The position numbers and the translations under genes are program-made. A stretch of 64,000 nucleotides of DNA from NCBI RefSeq assembly GCF_021432065.1, contig NZ_CP090365.1, forward strand, positions 496,001-560,000, in the 5' to 3' direction. Shown piece by piece: positions 36,687 to 44,802 of the stretch (positions are counted from its first letter, which is position 1; each line of letters starts with the position of its first letter). A model generated the notes under the pieces. The model saw only the letters and a program-made list of their open reading frames with translations, made no database searches and was not told the DNA's origin. Origin of the DNA: Photobacterium sp. TLY01. GTDB taxonomy: Bacteria > Pseudomonadota > Gammaproteobacteria > Enterobacterales > Vibrionaceae.

Positions 36687-37051
36687 ACACTATCCTGATA
36701 TATTGATATGTTAATTCAGTAATAAATGGAGTCCTCTCTGTACCCGAGTGGAAAATATGGATTACTCGCTTTGGGGCAAACCTGTCAAAGCTTCTCGACA
36801 TACAAAACGCCATTACTATCTAGTTTATATAGCTACAATGTATCACGAAGTGCATAAATGAAAGCTTGACCTCTATCGCATTTGAGAGCGAGTGATTGAT
36901 GATTAGGAAGTAGGTGAGGCTTATACCCCTCAGGTAAATGAGGGACACATTAAAGATTAGTTTTTATAAGGTGAAATTCGATTTTTAAAACCTTTTGAAA
37001 AATTGTCGAAACACACTTTGGGGCAATAACGAGTTTCAAACCCAAACATTG
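36687..37051. other. Intergenic region upstream of the Gabija-like operon
   Basis: AT-rich upstream region that must hold the gajA promoter. CTTTGGGGCAA occurs twice (36770-36780 and 37016-37026). The second is part of TCGAAACACACTTTGGGGCA, which resembles a sequence at 32125 on the other side of the gene pair. Confidence 0.45.
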
Positions 37052-37234
37052 CACTCCCCAGGGAAAAATTCATGGATGAATTTTCAGGTTGTCGGCGCCG
37101 GGAGCGCCTACAACCGGCCCGGACAACACCAGAGAACCAAAGGCGTTTCTGGGTACTCTTTTGGCCTAAAAAGAGTACCTGGCGCGCACAAAAAAATGCT
37201 GAGTGTGCTCTGAACTTGAAGCGCGACATACCAC
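37052..37234 (+). repeat. Structured dispersed repeat, copy B
   Basis: A 183-bp full copy in plus orientation, i.e. inverted relative to copy A; A and B bracket the Gabija-like genes. The hairpins are intact: AAAATTCAT-GG-ATGAATTTT (9-bp perfect), GGTTGT-C-GGCGC-loop-GCGCC-T-ACAACC, and GGTACTCTTTT-loop-AAAAGAGTACC (11-bp perfect). It ends GCGCGACATACCAC. Confidence 0.88.
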
Positions 37235-37458
37235 GATATATATACTTCTACGCTATCAAAGTGTGAAGAGCGGTTTTGGCTCTTCAGAAAAGGTACATGC
37301 AGGCTACACACTTTCCGGTTGTACGTTACTGCAAAAAAATCTGGGGCCAGACAAGCCGTATTTGAGGTGTTGAACAAGTTTAGTGCTGAGAGAACAACTT
37401 AATGGGAGTTCGGCTGGTGCTGTCAAAGTAAGTGGCGCTTCACGGCTCCATCGGAAAA

Positions 37459-37809
37459 TTATTTATGCAATAGGCAATAGTTGATTAAAGCCTGCTCAAT
37501 ATTCTGTTTCTGAGTCAGGAAGACGTCACCGAAAATGATGGTGTTCTCCGGCGTCTCAATGACGCGGTAAAGTAAACGAAAACCGTCATTGTTGTATTCC
37601 CTGAATAGGGTTATTCCAAGATCCAGTAAGGTCTGTGAAATTGGGGCCGCGTAAGGTGTTGAGCCTACTAAATTTTCGAATTTATCTATCGTTTTCTCTA
37701 GCCGTTTCAATACCTGCGATTCACTGGTATGCGGTGCCAAGTGGTCGGTGACATCGTCAAAGGTGTTTGCGAAAGTGTCGGTATAATTAATCTGTACTGG
37801 CTTGATCAT
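37459..37809 (-). CDS. RelE/ParE-type toxin
   Basis: A 116-aa basic-acidic small protein, [26 protein letters not shown]..., with the alpha/beta RelE/ParE pattern: two N-terminal helices, then [22 protein letters not shown] and [20 protein letters not shown]. RelE-type toxins are ribosome-dependent mRNA interferases and ParE-type toxins act on gyrase; the target cannot be decided. ATG 37809 lies inside the end of the antitoxin gene (23-bp overlap); a GTG upstream is less likely. It is the second gene of the toxin-antitoxin pair. Confidence 0.8.
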   Translation of the reverse strand: MIKPVQINYTDTFANTFDDVTDHLAPHTSESQVLKRLEKTIDKFENLVGSTPYAAPISQTLLDLGITLFREYNNDGFRLLYRVIETPENTIIFGDVFLTQKQNIEQALINYCLLHK

Positions 37810-38068
37810 TATCACTTTTCTCTGAATTAGCACGACGTTTAGCCAGTCTTTGTTTGAAGTCCGAACTGGACATCACACGGCCATTGCTCGCGTCATCAAC
37901 CGAGAATGACAGAAGCTTCATTAAGGCGACCGCTTCATCACGTTTCTTCCGCTCTTCATAGGACTCAATCACATAGGCTGGTTTCCCGTTCTGTGTGATC
38001 GTCATTGGTTCATCAAGCGGCAGATTCGCTGCGTGCTTTTTGAGATAGCTGATGGTTTCCACTTTCAT
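37787..38068 (-). CDS. Phd/YefM-type antitoxin
   Basis: A 93-aa antitoxin. N-terminal [39 protein letters not shown] is the Phd/YefM DNA-binding fold, and the acidic, probably disordered C-terminus ([23 protein letters not shown]) should wrap the toxin. ATG 38068 is preceded by AGGAGAG. First gene of the pair; such antitoxins autorepress their operon. It lies between repeat copies B and C, inside the accessory island. Confidence 0.85.
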   Translation of the reverse strand: MKVETISYLKKHAANLPLDEPMTITQNGKPAYVIESYEERKKRDEAVALMKLLSFSVDDASNGRVMSSSDFKQRLAKRRANSEKSDNDQASTD

Positions 38069-38211
38069 GGTTCTCTCCTGCTTTGCGTATGGTTTCTCAG
38101 ATGTAAACACACCTGAAGACTAGCATAAAGCTAAATTTAGTCCACATTTAGACCATTATGGCGGGTATACCCAAGAGGATAACGTCAAAATCTGTCAGCT
38201 TGTTTGTGTTG

Positions 38212-38521
38212 CATTGGATAAAGATCTCGCTGAGTAAGCACATGCCTGATGCTAAACGGTTCCGAAGTACCGCGTTTACATCAGCCCAAGCAATCCCCAC
38301 ACCAGAGAAAAATTCATGGATGAATTTTCAGGTTGTCGGCGCCGGGAGCGCCTACAACCGGCCCGGACAGCACCAGAGAACCCAAGGCATTTTCTGGGTA
38401 CGCTTTTGGCCTAAAATGAGTATCTGGCGCGCATCAGAAAATGCTGTGGTGTGCTCTGAGGTTACGTGCGACATACCACTACAAATCCCTGCGTTACCAG
38501 ATGAGAACACAGGGGATAAAC
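38212..38521 (+). repeat. Tandem long unit 1, carrying repeat copy C (38291-38479)
   Basis: A ~310-bp unit starting TTGGATAAAGATCTCGC, with GAGTAAGCACATGCCTGATG and GGTTCCGAAGTACCGCGTTTAC. It then has structured repeat copy C (AAAATTCATGGATGAATTTT, the GGTTGT/ACAACC hairpin and a third hairpin GGTACGCTTTT / AAAATGAGTATC with two mismatches) and ends after GCGACATACCACTACA. It is followed directly by unit 2. Confidence 0.85.
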
Positions 38522-38810
38522 GCTTTGGATAAAGATCCCGCAGAGTAAGCACATGCCTGATGCAGTACGGTTCCGAAGTACCGCGTTTACTTCAGCCCAA
38601 GCAATCCCCACACCAGGGAAAAATTCATGGATGAATTTTTAGGTTGTCGGCGCCGGGAGCGCCTACAACCGGCCCGGACAACACCAGAGAACCAAAAGGC
38701 ATTTCTGGGTACTCTTTTTGCCTAAAAAGAGTACCTGGCGCGCACAAGAAAATGCTGAGGTGTACTCAGAGGATACGCGCGACATACCACTACATATTCC
38801 TGCGTTACCA
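38522..38810 (+). repeat. Tandem long unit 2, carrying repeat copy D (38602-38790)
   Basis: Second tandem unit, nearly the same as unit 1 in its leading part (TTTGGATAAAGATCCCGC, GAGTAAGCACATGCCTGATG, GTTCCGAAGTACCGCG) and carrying structured repeat copy D. The third hairpin is perfect again (GGTACTCTTTT / AAAAGAGTACC). The boundary with copy E is at the shared CCTGCGTTACC / TTTACATCAGCC junction. Confidence 0.85.
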
Positions 38811-38968
38811 TTTACATCAGCCTAAGCAATCCCCACACCAGGGGAAAAATTTATGGATGAATTTTCAGGTTGTCGGCGCCGGGAGCCCCTACAACTGGCC
38901 TGAAAAGCGTACCTGCCGCGCACAAGAAAATGCTGAGTGGAGCGCTGAATCCAGGCGTGGCATACAAC
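38811..38968 (+). repeat. Truncated repeat copy E
   Basis: Joins copy D at TTTACATCAGCC and keeps the first two hairpins (the second with GCCCC for GCGCC). It has an internal deletion that removes the left arm of the third hairpin, running from CTACAACTGGCC straight to AAAGCGTACCTG. It ends near GGCATACAAC. It appears to be a decayed last unit of the tandem array. Confidence 0.75.
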
Positions 38969-39010
38969 TAAAAGCCACCCCCACGCACCATAATAAAATG
39001 CTATCGTCAC

Positions 39011-39139
39011 CACAAAAATTTTTTGTGTTGTGTACCCAATTTTTTATTGCGTGGAAAACATGATGACTTTACTATCGCGCCGCTTCTTGATGATAGCCAA
39101 TCCGAGTACATCACAGCTGATATTGTGGCAAGGCGATAG
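39011..39139 (+). pseudogene. Possible 3' remnant of a protein-coding gene
   Basis: Without a start codon, one frame reads FLLRGKHDDFTIAPLLDD then SQSEYITADIVARR and a TAG at 39137-39139. The composition looks like a natural acidic protein end. It directly follows the degraded repeat array, so a gene may have been truncated by expansion or insertion of the repeats. The evidence is composition only. Confidence 0.25.
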
Positions 39140-39243
39140 AGCAACTATCCAAGAGTGACTTTGACTGCGCTTGTGCGCTTTTTTTGACGCTCCACTTTTC
39201 ATCATTGCGGATGAAAAGTGCTATCGATTGTTGGAGGCCTGCG

Positions 39244-40443
39244 ATGGCTCATGCTCATTCTGTACTCGATTTTCATTCTTTCTCTGCTCAGACACTGGCG
39301 GCTGACGAGGTTCAGTTAATTGAATCTTCAGTAGCCCAGTTCGGTGCGCCGTTATTACTGCTGGATTGTGATGTGATCCGCCAGCAGTACCGTGCGCTCA
39401 ATAATGCACTGCCTAATGTGACCCTTCACTTCGCGCTCAAGCCGCTGCCGCACCCGGCTGTGGTGAGAACCTTGCTCGAAGAAGGGGCCAGTTTTGATCT
39501 GGCGACCAGTGGTGAAGTGGATCTGGTGGCGCAGGAAGGCGTCCCTGCCGAGCGTACTATTCACACTCACCCGATTAAGCGTGATGCCGATATCCGCGAC
39601 GCGCTGGCGTACGGCTGCAATGTGTTTGTGGTGGATAACCTCAATGAGCTGGCGAAGTTCAAAGCCTATCACAACGAGGTCGAACTACTGGTGCGTCTGA
39701 GCTTCCGCAATGCAGAAGCCTTTGCTGATTTGTCGAAGAAGTTTGGCTGTTCACCGGAGCAGGCACTGACGATCATCGAAACGGCGCAAGCCTGGAATAT
39801 CCGCATTAAAGGCCTGTCGTTCCATGTGGGTTCACAAACCATGCACCCGCAGAAATACGTCGATGCAATTCGCACCTGCAAAGAGGTGATGGAACAAGTG
39901 GTGGCACGTGGTTTACCGGCACTGAGTACGCTGGACATTGGCGGCGGTTTCCCGGTTTCCTATTCGCAGCAGGTGATGCCGATTGACCAGTTCTGTGTGC
40001 CGATTAACGAGGCGCTGAATGAACTGCCTGAAACCGTTCAGGTGCTGGCAGAGCCGGGCCGCTTTATTGTGGCGCAGTCGGTGACCAGTGTGGCGTCTGT
40101 GATGGGGCAGGCGGAGCGTGACGGTCAGATGTGGTACTACCTGGATGACGGCATTTACGGCTCGTTCAGTGGGTTGATGTTTGACGATGCCCAGTACCCG
40201 CTGGTGACACTGAAACAGGAAGGCGAGTACGCGCCGAGCGTGCTGGCCGGCCCGACCTGCGACAGTATTGATGTGATTGCTGAAAACATCATGCTGCCGA
40301 AGCTGGACAACGGCGATTTGATCATCGGCCGCATGATGGGTGCGTACACCAGCGCGACCGCGACCGATTTTAACTTCTTCAAACGGGCGCAGACTGTGTT
40401 GCTCAACGAGCATGACCAAAGCTGCGAACGTATGATTGGCTGA
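39244..40443 (+). CDS. Type III PLP-dependent ornithine/lysine decarboxylase
   Basis: A 399-aa alanine-racemase-fold decarboxylase that makes putrescine and/or cadaverine. The PLP lysine is in HFALKPLPHP (Lys66). The phosphate-binding glycine stretch is LDIGGGFPVSYS, and the cross-subunit active-site cysteine is in PTCDSIDVI (Cys339). EPGRFIVAQ is conserved in the fold. Vibrionaceae carry a dual Lys/Orn enzyme of about this length, which this resembles; carboxynorspermidine or diaminopimelate decarboxylase is less likely. ATG 39244 follows GGAGG. It is the first core gene after the island. A strong terminator follows. Confidence 0.85.
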   Translation: MAHAHSVLDFHSFSAQTLAADEVQLIESSVAQFGAPLLLLDCDVIRQQYRALNNALPNVTLHFALKPLPHPAVVRTLLEEGASFDLATSGEVDLVAQEGVPAERTIHTHPIKRDADIRDALAYGCNVFVVDNLNELAKFKAYHNEVELLVRLSFRNAEAFADLSKKFGCSPEQALTIIETAQAWNIRIKGLSFHVGSQTMHPQKYVDAIRTCKEVMEQVVARGLPALSTLDIGGGFPVSYSQQVMPIDQFCVPINEALNELPETVQVLAEPGRFIVAQSVTSVASVMGQAERDGQMWYYLDDGIYGSFSGLMFDDAQYPLVTLKQEGEYAPSVLAGPTCDSIDVIAENIMLPKLDNGDLIIGRMMGAYTSATATDFNFFKRAQTVLLNEHDQSCERMIG

Positions 40444-40453
40444 TAGGTTCAGT

Positions 40454-40480
40454 AAGCCCTCACTTCGGTGGGGGCTTTTT
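40454..40480 (+). terminator. Terminator of the decarboxylase gene
   Basis: AGCCCTCAC-TTCG-GTGGGGGCT followed by TTTT; UUCG-type tetraloop hairpin 11 bases after the stop. Confidence 0.9.
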
Positions 40481-40595
40481 CTTTGCAGCTTGTGCTCGAC
40501 GGCCAGAGACACAGAACGGCGTTGCTGAAATTGATCCAGCACGATTCACCTAACACAATTCACTCAAGGCTATTCACCCAAGTATTCACCCAAGG

Positions 40596-40886
40596 CTAAG
40601 GCTTGCCTTTCTGATGCGTTTCATTCTCAAGGGCTTTAGTGGTGATCTCCTGATACAGATTGATCAGGCTCGCGGCCAGGTTTTGCCATTCAGGGTGGCG
40701 CTCTACAATTGGCATCAGGCGCTGAGCATCGTCTAACACTTCTTTAAGAAACTGAATATCCAGCTCATTGAGGGTGTCGCCATCATCGACCCGCTTTTTC
40801 ATCGCTAATGCTCGGGGTAAGCGCTGAGATTCCAGTCGCTCGGCCAGTGCCTGCAAAATGCCCGCCTCTTTTTCTTTGCTATCCAT
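40596..40886 (-). CDS. Small hypothetical protein
   Basis: A 96-aa soluble, helical protein (MDSKEKEAGILQALAERLESQRLPRAL...). The repeated pattern of charged and leucine residues suggests a helical bundle or coiled coil. No known domain recognised. AGGGAC precedes the ATG. Monocistronic and divergent from the 118-aa gene. Confidence 0.65.
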   Translation of the reverse strand: MDSKEKEAGILQALAERLESQRLPRALAMKKRVDDGDTLNELDIQFLKEVLDDAQRLMPIVERHPEWQNLAASLINLYQEITTKALENETHQKGKP

Positions 40887-41017
40887 AGAAGTCCCTGTAA
40901 ATCGACAGAACCGATGACTTGAGTGTAGTCACTGAGATTGGGAAAGTGCATGCGGGCGATAAAATGGTGGGCTGGTATCTGGTATGCTATTTATCAGTAT
41001 AGAAATGAGGATAAACC

Positions 41018-41374
41018 ATGAGTGAGCAAGCTCTGTCGCTGGTTCTGGCACTCAATCCTGAGTTGCCGGATCGTGAGGCGCAGATCCACGCGGCGGTAAA
41101 GGCGGCAGAACAACAGTTCCAGCCGCTGTTTTATGAACTGGCCTGGACAGACGATCCGCATATGACGATTGTGCCAGATTCGATGACGATCAAAGACATT
41201 GTGATTAAGAGCACAAAGGTCACTGTGACGGTCGATTTTAACTGGTCTGTGTTTCAGGCTTGTCTGATCGTCGAGAACGTCGCTAAAAATGAAGCCAAAC
41301 TTCAGTTTGAGCTGGTGGATGACTCACTGGTCATGAATCAGGCATTTCCGCCGCGCTGGCGTTACGACAACTGA
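41018..41374 (+). CDS. Small hypothetical protein
   Basis: A 118-aa protein with a helical N-terminal half (LVLALNPELPDREAQIHAAVKAAEQQF) and a beta-rich C-terminal half (MTIKDIVIKSTKVTVTVDFNWSVFQACLIVEN). GAGGAT precedes the ATG. No family recognised. It shares a bidirectional terminator with the convergent efflux operon. Confidence 0.65.
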   Translation: MSEQALSLVLALNPELPDREAQIHAAVKAAEQQFQPLFYELAWTDDPHMTIVPDSMTIKDIVIKSTKVTVTVDFNWSVFQACLIVENVAKNEAKLQFELVDDSLVMNQAFPPRWRYDN

Positions 41375-41391
41375 GCACAGCCACTTCTCTG

Positions 41392-41432
41392 AAACAGGCC
41401 CCGCCAGCTGAATGACTGGCGGGGCCTGTTTT
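41392..41432. terminator. Bidirectional terminator
   Basis: A 15-bp perfect stem AACAGGCCCCGCCAG / CTGGCGGGGCCTGTT with an 8-nt loop lies between the 118-aa gene and the efflux operon. The T tract is short (TTTT) on the plus strand and TTTC on the minus strand. Confidence 0.8.
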
Positions 41433-41448
41433 CTGCTGGGACGGGCTG

Positions 41449-43002
41449 TCATTCCATGACGGTTTCCGTTTTTGTGTTTGCCGTCAGCGGCCGCTTTTTC
41501 GGGGTGCGCAGCAGAAAGACCAGCGGCACAGCTGCGAGCGTCACCCACATCATCAGGCGGAAATCCTGCAGGTAAGCCAGCAGGGCGGCCTGTTTGGTGA
41601 CTTCGGCATTCATCGCCACCAGTCCTTGCGGGGTCGACAGGTTGTACACACCCGCATCAATGGCCTGATTCAGGGCAAAGTTGAACGGCGTGATGTAATC
41701 GGCAAACGCGGCATGGTTGGCCTGTGTCTGCTGCGACAGGTAAGTGATCACAACAGAAATGCCGATACTGCTGCCGATGTTTCGCATCAGGCTGAACAAC
41801 GCCGTACCTTCGCCGCGGTACTTCGGTGCCAGCGTGGCAAAAGTGATGGTCGACAGAGGCACAAAGATAAAGCCCAGTCCCAGCCCCTGAATCACCCCGG
41901 TCCGGACGATATCCCACCCGCTGATATTGAGATCAAACAGCGTGGTTTCCCATAACGAGAAGGATGTGAGCATCAGGCCGAGAAAGATTTTGTACCTGGG
42001 ATCGACTTTCCCCGCCAGTTTGCCGACTGTGATCATCGCCATCATCGTGCCTACGCCGCGCGGGGCCAGCAGGTAGCCGACATCCAGCACCGGATACCCC
42101 AGCAAACTCTGCATGAAAGGCGGTAACAGCGCCATGGTTGCCAGCAGGATGATCCCGATAATGAAGATAAACAGCAGGCCGATCCGGAAATTACTGTCGC
42201 TGAATAAACCCGGCTCAATAAAGGGCGCTTTGTGGGTAAACATGTGCGCGATAAACAGATAAAAGCAGCCTGCGGCAAGAATGGCCTCAATCACCACTTC
42301 CGGGCTGTCAAACCAGCCGAGGGATTCACCGCGATCCAGCATCATCTGCAGCGAGCCGATCGCCAGACTGAGCAGTGCGAAGCCGAATAAATCGAACTTA
42401 CGGGAGGTGTCTATCGCAGTTTCTTTCACGTAGGCAGCAATGCCGAACCAGGCCAATAGGCCGAACGGCAGGTTGATGTAAAACACCCAGCGCCAGTTGT
42501 AATACTCGGTTAACCAGCCCCCCAGCGACGGACCCAGAATTGGGCCGACCATGACACCAACGCCCCACATCGCCATCGCTGAGCCATGCTGCTCGGTCGG
42601 ATAAGTATCGAGCAGCACAGATTGCGACAGCGGCACCAGGCTGGCGCCGAACACCCCTTGCAGCAAGCGGAACAGCACGATCTGCTCCAGCGATTGCGCC
42701 GCGCCACACAGCATGGAACTGACGGTAAAGCCCACCACGGCCCACAGGAAAATACGCTTTTGGCCAAACTGCGCGCTGAGAAAGCCGGTTAACGGCATAC
42801 AAATCGCAGCGGCAACGATGTAAGAGGTGAGCACCCAGGAAATCTGATCCTGTGTCGCGCCCATCGCCCCTTGCATGTGCGGCAGCGCGACGTTGGCAAT
42901 GGTGGTGTCCAGCGCCTGCATGATAGTCGCCAGCATCACCGCAATGGTAATGAAACCCCGGTTGGCCGGTTCTGCAGGCGCTGCCTGGCTGTGTTCATTC
43001 AT
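41449..43002 (-). CDS. emrB: DHA2-family multidrug efflux permease (EmrB-like)
   Basis: A 517-aa MFS transporter with 14 predicted helices. Motif A-like GFLSAQFGQKRIFL and the motif C stretch GVGVMVGPILGPSLGGWLTE are clear, and the start ALDTTIANVALPHMQGAMG with QDQISWVLTSYIVA is typical of EmrB. With the HlyD-type adaptor EmrA and an outer membrane TolC it forms a tripartite pump for hydrophobic drugs. Its ATG overlaps the emrA stop by 4 bp. Last gene of the MarR-EmrA-EmrB operon. Confidence 0.92.
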   Translation of the reverse strand: MNEHSQAAPAEPANRGFITIAVMLATIMQALDTTIANVALPHMQGAMGATQDQISWVLTSYIVAAAICMPLTGFLSAQFGQKRIFLWAVVGFTVSSMLCGAAQSLEQIVLFRLLQGVFGASLVPLSQSVLLDTYPTEQHGSAMAMWGVGVMVGPILGPSLGGWLTEYYNWRWVFYINLPFGLLAWFGIAAYVKETAIDTSRKFDLFGFALLSLAIGSLQMMLDRGESLGWFDSPEVVIEAILAAGCFYLFIAHMFTHKAPFIEPGLFSDSNFRIGLLFIFIIGIILLATMALLPPFMQSLLGYPVLDVGYLLAPRGVGTMMAMITVGKLAGKVDPRYKIFLGLMLTSFSLWETTLFDLNISGWDIVRTGVIQGLGLGFIFVPLSTITFATLAPKYRGEGTALFSLMRNIGSSIGISVVITYLSQQTQANHAAFADYITPFNFALNQAIDAGVYNLSTPQGLVAMNAEVTKQAALLAYLQDFRLMMWVTLAAVPLVFLLRTPKKRPLTANTKTETVME

Positions 43003-44072
43003 AATGACAGTCCGAGGAACTGGCGGTGATGCTCGGTATCAATTTCCACCACAGTGCTCAGGCCGGCACGTAATGCCGGGTTGTCAGCGTCGGCGGTGAT
43101 CGCGATGCGAACCGGTACGCGCTGCGCGATTTTCACCCAGTTTCCGGTGGCGTTCTGGGCCGGAATCACGGAAAACTCTGCTCCGGTTGCCGGGCTGAGG
43201 CTGTCGACGACACCGTGCCATTCTGCATCCGGGTAGGTATCCACATGGATGCTGACGGTCTGTCCGGGCCGGACATTGGTCAGATCGGTCTCCGTGAAGT
43301 TGGCTTCAACCCAGGGCGAGGCGCTGGCGACCAGCGACATCACGGTCACGCCTGGGTTCAGATACTGACCCGGTTTAGGTGGCTGGCTCACAATGCCGTC
43401 GACAGCGGCTTTGATCGTGGTGCGGGCCAGATCCAGCCTGGCGCGGTTCAGCTCCGCCAGTGCCGTCATGTATTTCGGGTGCGACTCAAGTGGCGTGGCT
43501 ACGCTGCCACCCATGGTTTCAGCGATGCGTTTCAGATCCAGTTCCAGCGCGTTGATTTCCTGATTCGCCAGATCAGCGGCCTGCTGCGCCAGATCGAAAT
43601 TGGCGGTCGAGACGTACTTTTTCACCGCCAGATCTTTCTGACGTTTCAGCTCTTTCTGAGCAAAGGCCAGTTTGGTGCGAGCGAGGGCAATTTCTGCCTG
43701 TTTCTCTTTATAGCTCGCTTTCAGTGCTGCGAGATCTGTGCGCACCTGCGCCAGCTCCGCTTCAGCTTTGGCCACGGCAACATCAAACTGGGCCGGATCG
43801 ATCCGGAAAAGGGGCTGGCCGGCTTCCACGGGCTGGTTTTCTTTGACCATAACTTCCAGCACCGGGCCGGACACTTCAGCACTGACCGGCACTTTGTCGG
43901 CTTTCACATAGGCATTGTCGGTTTCCACAAAACGCCCGCCTTTGAGGTACATCACACCGCCACCAAGGATGGCAAGAGCGGGGATCACAACGAGCAGCAC
44001 AAAGCGTTTCATCGATCGTTTTGGTGGCGAGGGTTGCGGGGCGTCTGCTTGTTCCTGGGACATGTTGCTCAT
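42999..44072 (-). CDS. emrA: HlyD-family membrane fusion protein (EmrA-like)
   Basis: A 357-aa periplasmic adaptor: cytoplasmic tail (1-25), one membrane helix (RFVLLVVIPALAILGGGVMYLKGG, about 24-47), a lipoyl-like half (ETDNAYVKADKVPVSAEVSGPV), a long coiled-coil hairpin (about 100-185), then beta-barrel (VDGIVSQPPKPGQYLNPGVTVMSLV). GGAG precedes ATG 44072. It couples EmrB to an outer membrane channel not encoded here. Confidence 0.92.
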   Translation of the reverse strand: MSNMSQEQADAPQPSPPKRSMKRFVLLVVIPALAILGGGVMYLKGGRFVETDNAYVKADKVPVSAEVSGPVLEVMVKENQPVEAGQPLFRIDPAQFDVAVAKAEAELAQVRTDLAALKASYKEKQAEIALARTKLAFAQKELKRQKDLAVKKYVSTANFDLAQQAADLANQEINALELDLKRIAETMGGSVATPLESHPKYMTALAELNRARLDLARTTIKAAVDGIVSQPPKPGQYLNPGVTVMSLVASASPWVEANFTETDLTNVRPGQTVSIHVDTYPDAEWHGVVDSLSPATGAEFSVIPAQNATGNWVKIAQRVPVRIAITADADNPALRAGLSTVVEIDTEHHRQFLGLSL

Positions 44073-44108
44073 GGTAGGTACTCCAACTTCTCTGTATAAC
44101 CGGCTGAT

Positions 44109-44531
44109 TTAAAAGGCTGATAAATTGCTGCGCATTTTTTCGAATGCAAAGGTAACCGTGGCAATTTCTGCCTCAGACAGTCCTGCTAACGCATCATCCT
44201 GAATGCTTTTGATCACACGCAAAATTTCATCAATATGGGGCTGGGCAGTGGCAGACAGATAAATCTGATAGGCGCGTCTGTCCTTGGGATCCGGACGGCG
44301 TTCTATCAGATCGGCCTCGACCAGCAGGTCAATCAGTCTGACCAGTGAAATCGGTTTGATCTCAAGCATGTCTGCCAGTTCCACCTGCCGGACCCCTTCA
44401 AAACGCGCGATGTAAAACAACGCCCTGGCCTGAACCAGCGTCAGGTCCTGACCTTTCAGGCGTTTTTTGAACAGATTTCGCATCAGGCGGGTGACATCAG
44501 ACATCACAAAACCCAGCGTATTGTTATTCAT
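44109..44531 (-). CDS. MarR-family regulator of the efflux operon
   Basis: A 140-aa winged-helix repressor. VELADMLEIKPISLVRLIDLLVEADLIERRPDPKDRRAYQIYLSA contains the recognition helix and the conserved DxRxx wing. It lies 36 bp upstream of emrA and is the first gene of the operon, like EmrR in E. coli. It probably represses the operon until bound by a drug-like ligand (inference by family). Confidence 0.88.
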   Translation of the reverse strand: MNNNTLGFVMSDVTRLMRNLFKKRLKGQDLTLVQARALFYIARFEGVRQVELADMLEIKPISLVRLIDLLVEADLIERRPDPKDRRAYQIYLSATAQPHIDEILRVIKSIQDDALAGLSEAEIATVTFAFEKMRSNLSAF

Positions 44532-44722
44532 TCAGCCAGCCTCAAATCGTAAGTATTACGTATTATGTGTCAATGTAACTAAATGTTTCAATGTGTGAGC
44601 AAAAGATTGATCTCATGTCATCGGATGATTTCGGAACAATCGGTTCAGAGAATGTGTGAGGCAGGATTATGTGGCTTGCAGATGTGATGAGGCTTGCGAC
44701 AGTGAAATTAAGTCAAGCGAAT

Positions 44723-44742
44723 GAGAAATAACGTAATGGAGA
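44723..44742 (+). promoter_or_regulatory. Candidate XylR-type site upstream of galM
   Basis: GAGAAATAACGTAATGGAGA, 60 bp before the galM start, shares the AACGTAA core and flanks with two sites upstream of xylB. Likely one operator of the xylose regulon; the match is by eye. Confidence 0.5.
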
Positions 44743-44802
44743 CAAATCATTCTGGGATGAAAAATAGGAGAAAAACGGCCACGGACAACAGAAGGTAACC
44801 AG

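Noticed and set aside
38281-38968. Integron cassette array (attC sites)
   Set aside because: The repeats lack attC core-site ends (RYYYAAC/GTTRRRY pair with variable cassettes), the units do not separate genes, and no integrase is seen.
38212-38968. CRISPR array
   Set aside because: Repeats are far too long and adjacent without short regular spacers; no cas genes.
38158-39063. Open frames across the repeats whose translations resemble each other
   Set aside because: They are the same repeat read in the same frame. They lack ribosome binding sites, and conservation is better explained by the hairpins than by protein coding.
44109-44802. MarR operator palindrome upstream of the efflux operon
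   Set aside because: AAGTATTACGTATTATG near 44550 is suggestive but not a clean dyad; not enough to call.
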